From positions 1 through 38,275 of the forward strand of contig JAPLCJ010000029.1 in the NCBI GenBank assembly GCA_026392255.1: a stretch of 38,275 bases of DNA, written 5' to 3'. Every line of letters starts with the position of its first letter. Position 1 is the stretch's first letter. This document shows, one piece after another, positions 24,178 to 32,425 of the stretch. This stretch comes from Solirubrobacterales bacterium (GTDB lineage: Bacteria > Actinomycetota > Thermoleophilia > Solirubrobacterales > Solirubrobacteraceae). The notes beneath the pieces were generated by a model. It had not been told where the DNA came from. It saw only the letters and a list, made by a program, of their open reading frames with translations, and searched no databases. Position numbers and translations under genes: made by a program.

Positions 24178-25469
24178 GCGAAGGCTCCGGACCGCACCTC
24201 TCCGTTACAGACAGTCGCTCTGGCGAAACTGCCGAACTTGCAATCACGGATGGCACGATCCGTGCGACCGACCTGCTTGGCCTGAAGGACCCTGAGTCCG
24301 GGAACGGTTTGAGGTCCTACGACCCGGCCTTTATGAACACCGCTGCTTGCCGCTCGGCCGTCACCTATCTCGACGGTGAAGCTGGAGTCCTGCAGTACCG
24401 CGGCTATCCGATCGAGCAACTCGCTGAGCACTCGACCTACCTTGAGGTTGCCTACCTCCTTATTCACGGCGAGCTTCCAACCCCGGACCAGCTTTCCAAT
24501 TGGACTCACGAGGTAACCACGCATACCTTCGTCCACGAAAACCTCAAGAGTTTCATTCAAGGTTTCCGTTACGACGCGCACCCAATGGGCATGCTCCTCG
24601 CCTCCGTCGGCGCCCTTTCAACCTTCTATCCCGATGCGGTCGAAATCCATGATGAGGAGATCAGGCGCAGCCATGTAGTCCGGCTGATCTCGAAGATGCC
24701 GACGCTCGCAGCGTTTGCCTATCGCCACAACCGGGGAATGCCATACGTCTACCCCGACAACGACCTTTCCTACCCGGGCAACTTCCTCTCGATGGTCTAC
24801 AAGATTGCCGAGCTGAAGTACCAGCCTGACCCGCGCTTGGAACGGGCATTGGATGTTCTCTTCATTCTCCACGCCGACCACGAGCAGAACTGCTCAACAA
24901 GTGCCGTGCGAGCCGTCGGCTCCTCACAGGTTGACCCATATTCGGCAGTGGCAGCCGGGGTAGCAGCGCTCTACGGCCCACTGCACGGAGGAGCCAACGA
25001 AGCTGTCCTCCGGATGCTCCGCAGGATCGGGTCCAAAGACCGCGTTGCTGATTTCATCGAGGGTGTCAAAGCTGGCAACGAGCGCCTGATGGGCTTTGGT
25101 CACCGGGTCTACAAGAACTACGACCCTCGCGCGAAGATCATCAAGAAGGCATGCGACGACGTCTTTGAGGTCACCGGCGTCAGCCCGCTGCTGGAAATCG
25201 CTGTTGAGCTTGAGAAGATTGCCCTTGAGGACGACTACTTCATTAGTCGCAAGCTCTACCCGAATGTGGACTTCTACTCCGGACTGATTTACGAGTCGCT
25301 TGGGATGCCGGCTGAGATGTTCCCAGTGATGTTTGCGATCCCACGCACCAGCGGGTGGATCGCACAGTGGCTTGAGATGGTCGATGACCCAGAGCAGAAG
25401 ATCGCCCGTCCCCGGCAGATCTACACAGGGCAGCGCGACCTTAACTACGCACCCATCGACGCTCGCTGA
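24174..25469 (+). CDS. gltA: Citrate synthase (hexameric, type II)
   Basis: Condenses acetyl-CoA and oxaloacetate to citrate, the entry step of the TCA cycle; works with the aconitase at 1.9-4.6 kb. It has 431 residues. The catalytic triad is H271 (PLHGGANEAV), H310 (MGFGHRVYKNYDPRA) and D366 (NVDFYSG), positions nearly equal to E. coli GltA. The N-terminal beta-rich extension with YDPAFMNTAACRSAVTYLDG and YRGYPIEQLAE is the mark of the long type II form, often NADH-regulated in Gram-negatives. The GTG start overlaps the dcd stop (GTGA at 24174-24177). Confidence 0.97.
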   Translation: MSEGSGPHLSVTDSRSGETAELAITDGTIRATDLLGLKDPESGNGLRSYDPAFMNTAACRSAVTYLDGEAGVLQYRGYPIEQLAEHSTYLEVAYLLIHGELPTPDQLSNWTHEVTTHTFVHENLKSFIQGFRYDAHPMGMLLASVGALSTFYPDAVEIHDEEIRRSHVVRLISKMPTLAAFAYRHNRGMPYVYPDNDLSYPGNFLSMVYKIAELKYQPDPRLERALDVLFILHADHEQNCSTSAVRAVGSSQVDPYSAVAAGVAALYGPLHGGANEAVLRMLRRIGSKDRVADFIEGVKAGNERLMGFGHRVYKNYDPRAKIIKKACDDVFEVTGVSPLLEIAVELEKIALEDDYFISRKLYPNVDFYSGLIYESLGMPAEMFPVMFAIPRTSGWIAQWLEMVDDPEQKIARPRQIYTGQRDLNYAPIDAR

Positions 25470-25478
25470 GCGGCGGTC

Positions 25479-25835
25479 ATGGCTGAGCGTTGGCGGTTGG
25501 TGGTGCGAGACGGTGCCAAAGTGCGCCGTTCACAGTGGGACTCGCTTAAGCGCGGTCTTGAACAGCTTCAGGCGGAGACTGCTGCCGCTGCGACCAGAAG
25601 TCCTAGCGCGGCGATTGATCTGAAGATCAGACAGTTCCAGCCGGAGGACCTTGTCGTGATGCGCGTGCAGCTGAAAGGCCCGCAGAGGTTTGTGCCCAAG
25701 CTGCGCTGCGGCATGGATGTGCGTGGTGACGGCAGTCTGCTCCCGTGGATCGGGGGCGCAGGGCGTAAGCAGGTTGAGCGCAGGGGCAAGGAAACCGCCT
25801 GGCAGGCTCTCCGTCGGGAACTGGGAGTTCGCTAG
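25479..25835 (+). CDS. Conserved-looking hypothetical protein downstream of citrate synthase
   Basis: A 118-residue basic protein beginning WRLVVRDGAKVRRSQWDSL with an amphipathic helix (LKRGLEQLQAETAAAAT) and a beta-rich second half containing VMRVQLKGPQRFVPKLRCG and DVRGDGSLLPW. No known domain is recognised. It begins 9 nt after the citrate synthase stop, and no separate promoter is visible, so it is likely the third cistron of the dcd unit. I have an impression of similar small genes after citrate synthase in Thermoleophilia, but cannot verify it here. Its TAG stop is shared, through the palindrome CTAG (25832-25835), with the convergent metalloprotease gene. Confidence 0.68.
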   Translation: MAERWRLVVRDGAKVRRSQWDSLKRGLEQLQAETAAAATRSPSAAIDLKIRQFQPEDLVVMRVQLKGPQRFVPKLRCGMDVRGDGSLLPWIGGAGRKQVERRGKETAWQALRRELGVR

Positions 25836-26494
25836 AGGACTAGCTCGGCGGCGTGGCTAGTTAGCCACGCGCGGTGCTCACGATGCCCTGGGCAGCGCTG
25901 GTCCATCAGAGCCCAGAATCGAGGCGAGTGGTTTGGCTCGTCAAGGTGGCAGACCTCATGCCACACGACGGCCTCGAGGACCTCGGCCGGCGCCAACATC
26001 AGCCGCCAGGAGAAGCTCATCCGTCCACCCGGCGCACATGATGCCCAGCGGGTCTTCATGTCTCCAATTCGCAGTGATGTCCAACTCTGCCCGCAGGCCG
26101 CTGTGATGCGGTCAAGGCGCTCGGTGAACTCCAAACGCGCAGCTCGCCGGTAAAGCGATTCAAGTGCTGCGCTGCTGTCGCCTTCGGGTACGAGTATCCG
26201 GGCACTGTCACGGCGGGCGATGCTGCGGCCCTTCTCAGCGATAACGGGGATCAGCTCACCCAGCCATGGGACGCGCCCTGCGCGACTGCGGACAATCTCC
26301 GTGGCGGCAGCCTGCTCTGCGAGCCGATCGCGGATCCATGGTCCCAGCCGTGCCACTGCAGTCTCAGCCGTGCGATCACTGGCACCCTCGGGCAGGATCA
26401 CGGTCACGCCGTTGCGGTCAACTGTCACGCGCACTCGCTTGGCTCTCGCTGAGCGCCTGATCCCGTAGATCAGGTCGGAGTTGGGAGTGCTCAC
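25832..26494 (-). CDS. YgjP-type (M48-related, DUF45) zinc metallopeptidase
   Basis: A 220-residue protein of the YgjP/WLM-like zincin group. The metal site HExxH is H179-E180-V-C-H183, followed by LDEPNH with H189 as third ligand and SPRFW, the pattern WHEVCHL..PNHS..FW of this family. Upstream the segment MKTRWASCAPGGRMSFSWRLMLAP is also diagnostic, and the N-terminus has the beta-strand repeats typical of the family (RVRVTVDRNGVTVILP). Its substrate is unknown. The start is GTG at 26494, 7 nt after the YccF stop, because upstream codons overlap that gene in another frame and look non-conserved. Same-strand linkage to yccF implies coupling. Confidence 0.87.
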   Translation of the reverse strand: MSTPNSDLIYGIRRSARAKRVRVTVDRNGVTVILPEGASDRTAETAVARLGPWIRDRLAEQAAATEIVRSRAGRVPWLGELIPVIAEKGRSIARRDSARILVPEGDSSAALESLYRRAARLEFTERLDRITAACGQSWTSLRIGDMKTRWASCAPGGRMSFSWRLMLAPAEVLEAVVWHEVCHLDEPNHSPRFWALMDQRCPGHREHRAWLTSHAAELVL

Positions 26495-26501
26495 CGTCTG
26501 G

Positions 26502-26933
26502 TCAGCCGTTGTTAGAGCTGCTGCCAGGCTGCTTGTAATACACGGGTGCGGAGGCGCCCGATGTGATGGGAACGATCTCCTTGCCAAATGGAACCAGTGA
26601 GATTGGAATCATCTTGAGGTTGCCGATGGCGAGCGGAATGCCGATGATTGTCACGGCCAGCAGGACTGCTGTGGCGAGATGCATGATCACCAATGGGACG
26701 CCACAGACGATGATCCAGATGATGTTTCCGATCAGCGATGCGGCTCCGGCAGTCGGCTTCTCAACCACAGTCCGGCCAAACGGCCAGAGCGAGAAGTTCG
26801 CAAGCTTGAAGGCCTGAAGGCCGAAGGGAATGGTGATGATCAGGACACACATCAAGATTCCCGCGAGGAAGTAAGTGATGGCGAGCCAGAAGCCCGAGAA
26901 CACCAGCCAGATCAAGTTTCCAATCAATCTCAT
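26502..26933 (-). CDS. YccF-domain inner membrane protein
   Basis: A 143-residue membrane protein made of two YccF repeats: each has NLIWLVFSGFWLAITYF or NIIWIIVCGVPLVIMH, a second hydrophobic stretch ending in the IPFGLQAFKLA or IPLAIGNLKMI element, and a polar SLWPFGR or SLVPFGK end. Four membrane segments are expected. YccF proteins are widespread small membrane proteins of unclear function. The ATG at 26933 has CATAAT ending 6 nt upstream (26940-26945 on plus coordinates). The polar tail (SGASAPVYYKQPGSSSNNG) is probably disordered. Confidence 0.9.
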   Translation of the reverse strand: MRLIGNLIWLVFSGFWLAITYFLAGILMCVLIITIPFGLQAFKLANFSLWPFGRTVVEKPTAGAASLIGNIIWIIVCGVPLVIMHLATAVLLAVTIIGIPLAIGNLKMIPISLVPFGKEIVPITSGASAPVYYKQPGSSSNNG

Positions 26934-26939
26934 GGGTCA

Positions 26940-26945
26940 ATTATG
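26940..26945 (-). promoter_or_regulatory. Predicted -10 box of the yccF/metalloprotease unit
   Basis: CATAAT, one mismatch from TATAAT, ends 6 nt before the ATG at 26933 on the minus strand, with no Shine-Dalgarno between. Confidence 0.45.
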
Positions 26946-27015
26946 ACGGGTCTGGCGGCTGGACCCGTCGGCAGGTCAAAGCGCGTGGGGAGCCTGAGGT
27001 GGTGATACTCGGAGC

Positions 27016-27303
27016 ATGAGCGAGACTTGGATTCAGCTTCCTGCAGGCGTCAGACCGCCCCTTGGTGTCTACGTCAACGGAGTGGAACTGAAGGAAGGCA
27101 GCGACTTTCGAATGGCTGGCGACGAACTTGTAGTTGCCCGTGAACTTGTTAAGGAAGGGAGCCTCGGCTTCTGGCGATGGTTCCTAGGGGCTTTCGGTAT
27201 TGGGAGCTACCGCAAGAACGATGTGGTGGACATCCGTTACCAGCGCGACGGCACGGCGAAGATCGCCCACGACGTCACGTTCCCTACACCTACCCCCAGC
27301 TAG
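27016..27303 (+). CDS. Small hypothetical protein with a conserved-looking fold
   Basis: A 95-residue protein with alternating beta segments: WIQLPAGVRPPLGVYVNGVEL, then DFRMAGDELVVARELV, a Trp/Gly-rich turn (GFWRWFLGAFGIGSYRKND) and VVDIRYQRDGTAKIAHDV. The pattern looks like a compact beta protein with an amphipathic surface loop rather than chance coding, but I recognise no named family. GATACT (27004-27009) ends 6 nt before the ATG. The gene ends in the CTAG shared with the convergent metF stop (27300-27303). Confidence 0.68.
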   Translation: MSETWIQLPAGVRPPLGVYVNGVELKEGSDFRMAGDELVVARELVKEGSLGFWRWFLGAFGIGSYRKNDVVDIRYQRDGTAKIAHDVTFPTPTPS

Positions 27304-28193
27304 GACTTCGAGTTCTCCCAGGGCCGGTGAAGGCGCAGTGCGGAGAGGATTGCCCTCGTCGCGGGAGAGCGATTGAGTGTGTAGAAGTGGATTCCGGGTG
27401 CTCCACCGGCGAGCAGCTCCGCACACTGAAGCGTGGCGTAAGCGACGCCAAACTGGTGGACTGCTTCGGGGTCGTCAGCTCGGGCATTTAGCTCCGCCAT
27501 CAGCTCGTCCGAGAGAGCCGCGCCGCAGAGTGACGTGATGCGGGTCAGCTGGGCGATGTTTGTGATTGGCAGGACGCCTGGGACGATCGGAACGGTGATT
27601 CCGGCTGCTCGAGCCCGGTCAACGAAGTCGAAGTAGACGGCGTTGTCAAAGAAGAGTTGGGTGACGAGGAGATCCGTGCCAGCGGTGACCTTCTCTGTCA
27701 GGTGTGCAAGGTCATCTTCCGCACTCGTCGCAGCAATATGAGTTTCCGGGAAGCAGGCTGCGCCAATCGCGAACTGCGGGTATTCGCTGTCGATCAGCTC
27801 AACTAGTTCGCTCGAATAACTCAAACCACCTTCAGTTGCCGTCCAGTCGCCTCCGTCGGGCATGTCACCGCGGAGAGCAAGGACGTTCTCAACGCCGATC
27901 TCGGAGAGCTTGTCCAAGGTTGCGCGGAGCTCATCAACCGTCGCTGCGACACAGGTGAAGTGGGCCATCGCCTCAAGCCCGTACTCCTTCTTGATCGTGT
28001 CTACAACCTCAAGGGTCTTGTCGCGTGTAGATCCACCGGCGCCGTAAGTGACTGAGACAAACGCAGGGTCAAGTTCGCGCAGGGCCGCGACCGCCTCGAG
28101 GAGGTTCTTTTCGCCCTCTTCAGTCTTCGGGGGGAAGAATTCGAATGAAAAGAGCGGCTCGGTGCTCTCAGCTAACAGCGTGTCAATTCTCAT
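27300..28193 (-). CDS. metF: 5,10-methylenetetrahydrofolate reductase
   Basis: A 297-residue FAD-dependent TIM-barrel enzyme that makes 5-methyl-THF for methionine synthesis. Motifs in order: FSFEFFPPKTEEGE near the N-terminus with the catalytic glutamate, VSVTYGAGGSTRDKT, VLALRGDMPDG in the folate/FAD loop, IGAACFPETH, and LLVTQLFFDNAVYFDFVDRARAAG with VPIVPGVLPITN. Length fits bacterial MetF. The ATG at 28193 has TACACT 9 nt upstream, implying a 5' leader of at most a few nucleotides. Confidence 0.96.
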   Translation of the reverse strand: MRIDTLLAESTEPLFSFEFFPPKTEEGEKNLLEAVAALRELDPAFVSVTYGAGGSTRDKTLEVVDTIKKEYGLEAMAHFTCVAATVDELRATLDKLSEIGVENVLALRGDMPDGGDWTATEGGLSYSSELVELIDSEYPQFAIGAACFPETHIAATSAEDDLAHLTEKVTAGTDLLVTQLFFDNAVYFDFVDRARAAGITVPIVPGVLPITNIAQLTRITSLCGAALSDELMAELNARADDPEAVHQFGVAYATLQCAELLAGGAPGIHFYTLNRSPATRAILSALRLHRPWENSKS

Positions 28194-28223
28194 ATGCCAG
28201 CAAGTGTAGGCCGGCGGAGGTGC

Positions 28224-29234
28224 CTAAGACGCAGCGGGCGCTACCGCCCAGCGCTCAACGGGCTCAGCCTCGTCACGAACGACCTCGCCGAGAATGGCAA
28301 GGTGCGTCAGGTAAGCAAGCGTCTCAGGCAGGAACCAGCCAATTCGAGGCTCCTCAGGCATTCCTTCGTAGAGCAAGCTGGTGATCTCCCACGCGCTCAG
28401 TGGCTCTGTCGCAAGGGATGAGCGGATTGCGCGCAGCCGGCCCTCGACGGCAGCCTTGTTGGCTGCAGCCAGTTCAGGGATTGCGTTGACGGGCTTGCCA
28501 TGGCCGGAGAGGCAGAGGCGAGCGCCAAGCGAGGCGACCTTGTCGAGTGATGTGAGGAACTCACCGGCTGGATCTGGCGTGTAGCCGACGTCGTAATAGA
28601 GGGACACACGGCCGAGGATGTGGTCGCCGCTGAACAGCAGTCGGCCCTCAGGCTGATGCAGGACAACGTGTGACGGGGCATGGCCCGGGGTCTCAATGAC
28701 GTTGAGCTCACCCAAGTCGCTTGGGATGGTCATGCCCTCAACCAGGTCACGGTCTGCCTCAAGCACGCGGTCAAAGCCCGAGTCCATTCCCCGGCGCATT
28801 TCGCGCTGACGCTCGACTGCTTCGGACGGCACTCCGCACAGCAGGGCGCGCGAGAGTCGGTAATCCAACGTGCCATCCGGGTCCTTGACGTACCCACGCA
28901 TGTGGTCAAGCGCTGGGTTGATTAGAATCTCTGCGCCCGTGCGGTCCTTAATTGACATTGCTTGACCGGCGTGGTCAGCGTGCGCGTGGGTGCAAACAAT
29001 GCGGTGGACCATGTCCAAGGAGAGCCCGCACTGGTTGAGCGCGTCCTCAAGGTTGTCCATCGACTCGTCGCTGTGGATACCCGTGTCAATCAGCAGCAGT
29101 CCGTCGCCGTCAGCAACAGCAAAGGCGTTGCCGTGTGGCACCAGTGGCCATGGCAGCGGCAGTTTTAGGCGCCAGAGACCGGGAATTACCTTCTCGCCAC
29201 GGCTCAGGTTCGGTTTGCGGGGTGTCGCGGACAC
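28224..29234 (-). CDS. Metallo-beta-lactamase-fold hydrolase
   Basis: A 336-residue MBL-fold protein. The metal motif is HAHADH (H83, H85, D87, H88) after VCTHAHADHAGQ, with IDTGIHSDES as the first beta-strand landmark, TPGHAPSHVVLH carrying the next histidine, FSGDHILG the bridging aspartate and LCLSGHGKPV the last histidine. The C-terminal LSAWEITSLLYEG to GEVVRDEAEP region is the winged-helix-like domain of the lactonase/LACTB2-type subgroup, which hydrolyses thioesters, lactones or RNA. The GTG at 29234 is preferred because TATCGT lies 8 nt upstream; GTG codons further up (for example 29255) are open. Confidence 0.88.
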   Translation of the reverse strand: MSATPRKPNLSRGEKVIPGLWRLKLPLPWPLVPHGNAFAVADGDGLLLIDTGIHSDESMDNLEDALNQCGLSLDMVHRIVCTHAHADHAGQAMSIKDRTGAEILINPALDHMRGYVKDPDGTLDYRLSRALLCGVPSEAVERQREMRRGMDSGFDRVLEADRDLVEGMTIPSDLGELNVIETPGHAPSHVVLHQPEGRLLFSGDHILGRVSLYYDVGYTPDPAGEFLTSLDKVASLGARLCLSGHGKPVNAIPELAAANKAAVEGRLRAIRSSLATEPLSAWEITSLLYEGMPEEPRIGWFLPETLAYLTHLAILGEVVRDEAEPVERWAVAPAAS

Positions 29235-29242
29235 GGTGGCCC

Positions 29243-29323
29243 ACGATAGACCCACGCGAGCCCGAGCGCCGACCCAACCTGTCGGCAACCTGGGATGCGC
29301 GACCGCTCGTGACGACCTAGACT
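29243..29323. promoter_or_regulatory. Divergent promoter region between two MBL-fold genes
   Basis: Minus-strand TATCGT (29243-29248) serves the gene starting at 29234. Plus-strand TAGACT (29318-29323) would start a transcript with a roughly 20-nt leader that includes GGGAGG just before the ATG at 29353. Confidence 0.4.
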
Positions 29324-29352
29324 CCGAAAAGACCTAACTGGGAGGACGGGAC

Positions 29353-30561
29353 ATGAGCAGCAAGGACGCAGCAACCACCGAGGCGCAGGCACTGGCGCTT
29401 ACCTACTTTGCGGCCGTTGCCGCACGCGATTCCGCGGGCATGGCTGCCTGCTGGGCCGATGATGGCGTTGACCACATCTTTGGCTTCGCCGACCTTAGAG
29501 GCCCACGCGCCGTAGCGGACTATTTCGACGAACTCTTTGCGGCCTTCCCAGACCTTGAGATGAGCGTGGTTTCGACCACATCTGAAGCTGACCGCTGCGC
29601 CGTGCGCTGGCTGATGACCGGTACCTTTGCCGGCCCCGGCAGCTTCCAAGGCGTGGACCCAACCGGTGCCCGCATTGAGATGGAGGGCTGTGACGTCCTC
29701 ACCGTTGCAAGCGGGAAGATCACGGCCAACGCGGCTTACACCGATGGGGCTGAGTTCGCCCGTCAGATCGGCGCCCTGCCAGAGAGCGGGTCAAAGACTG
29801 AGGAGCGCCTCACTGCGCTGACCAACACACGAACCAAGATTGGCCGCAAGTTCGCGGCCTCGGAGCCTGAGGCTGTTGCCGATGGCGTCTGGTTGATCCG
29901 GGGTGGATTCCCATCCAAGACGATGAACGTCTACCTGATTGAGGAAGAGGGTGGCGTAACCGTCTTTGACGGAGGCATCAAGGCGATGACGAACTCAGTC
30001 GCCGCAGCCGGGGCTCGTTTTGGCGGCATTAACCGGGTTGTCCTCGGCCATGCCCACGCTGACCACCGTGGTGTTGCGCCAGGCCTTGCGGTACCCGTGT
30101 TCTGTCATCAGGCAGACAAGGCTGACGCCGAGAGCGACGGCGGCGAGCATTACTTCCAGATGGACAAGCTCGACAGGCACGCCCGCTGGTTGATGCCAAG
30201 ACTTCTTGAGCACTGGGACGGCGGACCGGTTGATGTAGCCGGAACCGTTGACGAGGGGGATGAGGTCGCCGGCTTCAAGGTGATCCACCTGCCCGGCCAC
30301 GCACCTGGCCTGATTGGCCTCTGGCGCGAGTCCGACCGCTTGGCTCTGGTCAGCGACTGCTTCTACACACTTGACCCTCAGACAGGCCGCAAGGGCTTTG
30401 CGCGTGTTCCCCACAGTGCTTTTAATCAGGACACTGAGCAGGCTCGGGCGAGCATTCTCAAGCTCGCTGAGATGGAGCCGTCAGCCGCTTGGGCTGGGCA
30501 CGCGGATCCACTCCTGGGCGATGTTCGTTCGCTATTGGAAACCGCAGCCCGCGAAACCTGA
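29353..30561 (+). CDS. SnoaL-like domain fused to a metallo-beta-lactamase-fold hydrolase
   Basis: A 402-residue two-domain protein. Residues about 10-135 form a SnoaL/NTF2-like cone: ALALTYFAAVAARDSAGMAA, WADDGVDHIFG, DLRGPRAVADYFDELFAAFPDLEM and GSFQGVDPTGARIEMEGCDV. A 30-residue linker leads to an MBL-fold domain (about 170-400) with HAHADH (H233, H235, D237, H238), LPGHAPGLIGL, LVSDCFY and WAGHADPLL. A complete metal site implies hydrolase activity; the NTF2-like part may bind a small ligand. A GGGAGGACGGG ribosome site precedes the ATG, so this gene is not leaderless. It is followed after 2 nt by a small gene, so they are co-transcribed. Confidence 0.88.
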   Translation: MSSKDAATTEAQALALTYFAAVAARDSAGMAACWADDGVDHIFGFADLRGPRAVADYFDELFAAFPDLEMSVVSTTSEADRCAVRWLMTGTFAGPGSFQGVDPTGARIEMEGCDVLTVASGKITANAAYTDGAEFARQIGALPESGSKTEERLTALTNTRTKIGRKFAASEPEAVADGVWLIRGGFPSKTMNVYLIEEEGGVTVFDGGIKAMTNSVAAAGARFGGINRVVLGHAHADHRGVAPGLAVPVFCHQADKADAESDGGEHYFQMDKLDRHARWLMPRLLEHWDGGPVDVAGTVDEGDEVAGFKVIHLPGHAPGLIGLWRESDRLALVSDCFYTLDPQTGRKGFARVPHSAFNQDTEQARASILKLAEMEPSAAWAGHADPLLGDVRSLLETAARET

Positions 30562-30563
30562 GA

Positions 30564-30941
30564 ATGGGTAAACGTTCGCGACGTCGGGGCGGGGAGGACC
30601 TTCCGTCAATTCCCGATGCGGAGTACACGCTGGCGCTGGCCGATGGTGGGTCAATTCAGTTGCGCTGCGTCATGTCCCTCAAGACACGCGACCAATACGC
30701 CAAAGCGGCATCAGGCCTGCATGACCGTCCCGGCGCTGCCCGCGAGGACGCATGGCAGCGGTCAGTTGAGTTTCTGTTTGAGCGCCTAGTCAACGGCTGG
30801 ACTGTTGCTGGCGTTGAGTACCGCGAGCAGAAGGAACTGCTGATGCGGTTCCGCGTGGCCTCATCTGAGGAGCGGGCTGCCGTCAGGACAACGATGCGCG
30901 AGCACCTGACTGAGTGGTTCCCCGACATGGAAGCTCCCTGA
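30564..30941 (+). CDS. Hypothetical protein coupled to the SnoaL-MBL gene
   Basis: A 125-residue protein beginning with a basic stretch (MGKRSRRRGG) and then a beta-strand pair (YTLALADGGSIQLRCVMSL) and an all-helical charged part (QRSVEFLFERLVNGW, EQKELLMRFRVASSEERAAV). No recognised domain. The ATG at 30564 lies 2 nt after the preceding stop, whereas earlier in-frame ATGs lie inside the previous gene. It precedes pyk by 77 bp. A nucleic-acid-binding role is suggested only by the basic N-terminus. Confidence 0.62.
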   Translation: MGKRSRRRGGEDLPSIPDAEYTLALADGGSIQLRCVMSLKTRDQYAKAASGLHDRPGAAREDAWQRSVEFLFERLVNGWTVAGVEYREQKELLMRFRVASSEERAAVRTTMREHLTEWFPDMEAP

Positions 30942-31003
30942 GCGAGAACCGGGCTTTGGCTGGTCGTTGACCTGCCGTTCACAGCTTGAGGGCCGGTCAG
31001 CGG

Positions 31004-31009
31004 TACCTT
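31004..31009 (+). promoter_or_regulatory. Predicted -10 box of pyk
   Basis: TACCTT ends 9 nt before the ATG at 31019, the same hexamer as upstream of the J-domain gene. GATGAGGAG abuts the ATG and is too close to act as a Shine-Dalgarno. Confidence 0.4.
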
Positions 31010-31018
31010 GATGAGGAG

Positions 31019-32425
31019 ATGCGCTCAACAAAAATCGTCGCCACCATCGGCCCGGCCTCGCGTGACCAAGACGTCTTAGTCCGCATGATTGAGGCCGGCC
31101 TTGACGTTGCCCGGTTGAATTTCTCCCACGGAACGCTCGATGAGCACGCGGAGAACATTGAGCGAATCCGCGCAGCTGCAAAACAAGTTGGTCGCTGGGT
31201 TGCCGTTCTTCAGGACCTGCCCGGCCCCAAGTTGAGGATTGGCCCGCTTGAAGGTGGAGTTGCTGAGCTTGCTACCGGTGAGCTGCTGGAGATCGTTTGT
31301 AATGAGGAGTTCGAGGGCAATGCGAAGCGTATGTCACTGCGCTGGCCAGGCTTGGCTGACGCGCTTTCGGTTGGGGAGGCCGTCTACTTGGCTGATGGCC
31401 TTGTTCGCCTCAAGGTGGAAGCTCTCCCTGGCGGCGGCGTGTTGAAGCTGCGTGTCGAAGCTGGCGGCCCAGTCGGCGCGCGAGGCGGCCTCAATGTTCC
31501 CGGCGAGGCAGCTGCGCTGCCATCAGCGTCACAGCACGACCTTGACCTCCTGAAGTTTGGTGAGAAGGCCGGTGTTGACCTTGTTGCCCTCTCGTTTGTG
31601 CGTTCAGCAGATGACATAGCCAAGGTCCGCGAACACAGCCGCTTGCCGATCATCGCCAAGATCGAGAAGCCTCAGGCTGTCGAACGGGCGGAGGAGATCA
31701 TCAAGGCGGCTGACGGAGTGATGGTTGCCCGTGGCGATTTGGGAATTGAGATGCCGCTTGAACAGGTGCCCCTCGTCCAGAAGCGCCTGATTGCCATGGC
31801 TGGCCGTTACGCCAGGCCAGTGATCACTGCCACGCAGATGCTCGACTCGATGGTCTACGCGCCACGGCCCACCCGCGCGGAGGTCACAGATGTCGCCAAC
31901 GCAATCCTTGATGGCACCGACGCGGTGATGCTCTCCCAGGAGACAGCAATCGGTGCCGACCCTGTCGCTGTGATCCGGATGATGGATTCGATCGCTCGGA
32001 CGACCGAGCCTGAGCTTCCGCTTGAGCGCTGGAATGAGGACCGCGTCGAACGTGATGCCCGCGACCCCGCGTACTCGATTGCTCACACTGCAGCCGAGTC
32101 CGCGCGGGACCTCAACCTCGCGGCACTCGTGATCCCAACGCTCTCTGGTCGGTCGGTCCGACTTGTCTCGGCACACCGGCCGTGCGTGCCGATCTACGCG
32201 CTCTCGCCTGGCCGTGAGACGGTTCGCCGCTGCAACATCATGTGGGGCGTCAGGGCCGCTGAGATGAAGCGCCATGAGGTCACTGAGGAGCTGATCGCAG
32301 ACGCAGCCGCTCGCGCCGTCGAGGAGGGTTGGGTCAAGTCAGGTGATCGCATTGGCATTACCGCTGGCCTGCCGAGCGGCACGCCGGGCACTACAAGCCT
32401 GTTTCAGGTCCAGACGATTCCGTAA
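31019..32425 (+). CDS. pyk: Pyruvate kinase
   Basis: A 468-residue glycolytic enzyme making pyruvate and ATP from phosphoenolpyruvate. The N-terminus RSTKIVATIGPAS and ARLNFSHG, the catalytic K214 and metal ligand E216 in IAKIEKPQ, VMVARGDLGIEMPLEQVP and PVITATQMLDSMV are all present. The C-terminal allosteric domain ends at GLPSGTPGTTSLFQVQTIP. The start is taken at the ATG at 31019 because the family N-terminus begins there; 11 in-frame codons upstream are not conserved-looking. The end overlaps the convergent TVP38 gene by 35 bp. Confidence 0.96.
   Translation: MRSTKIVATIGPASRDQDVLVRMIEAGLDVARLNFSHGTLDEHAENIERIRAAAKQVGRWVAVLQDLPGPKLRIGPLEGGVAELATGELLEIVCNEEFEGNAKRMSLRWPGLADALSVGEAVYLADGLVRLKVEALPGGGVLKLRVEAGGPVGARGGLNVPGEAAALPSASQHDLDLLKFGEKAGVDLVALSFVRSADDIAKVREHSRLPIIAKIEKPQAVERAEEIIKAADGVMVARGDLGIEMPLEQVPLVQKRLIAMAGRYARPVITATQMLDSMVYAPRPTRAEVTDVANAILDGTDAVMLSQETAIGADPVAVIRMMDSIARTTEPELPLERWNEDRVERDARDPAYSIAHTAAESARDLNLAALVIPTLSGRSVRLVSAHRPCVPIYALSPGRETVRRCNIMWGVRAAEMKRHEVTEELIADAAARAVEEGWVKSGDRIGITAGLPSGTPGTTSLFQVQTIP

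Noticed and set aside
28224-30561. Antibiotic-hydrolysing beta-lactamases
   Set aside because: Both have the general MBL metal motifs but no signal peptide, and the lengths and C-terminal domains match lactonase/thioesterase-type housekeeping hydrolases.
31604-32275. Long open frame antisense to pyk (223 codons), and similar antisense frames within acnA, mmsA and the AGPS-like gene
   Set aside because: They mirror the codon structure of clearly conserved genes, have low-complexity or Arg/Ser/Pro-rich products and no domain signal; typical shadow frames of GC-rich DNA.
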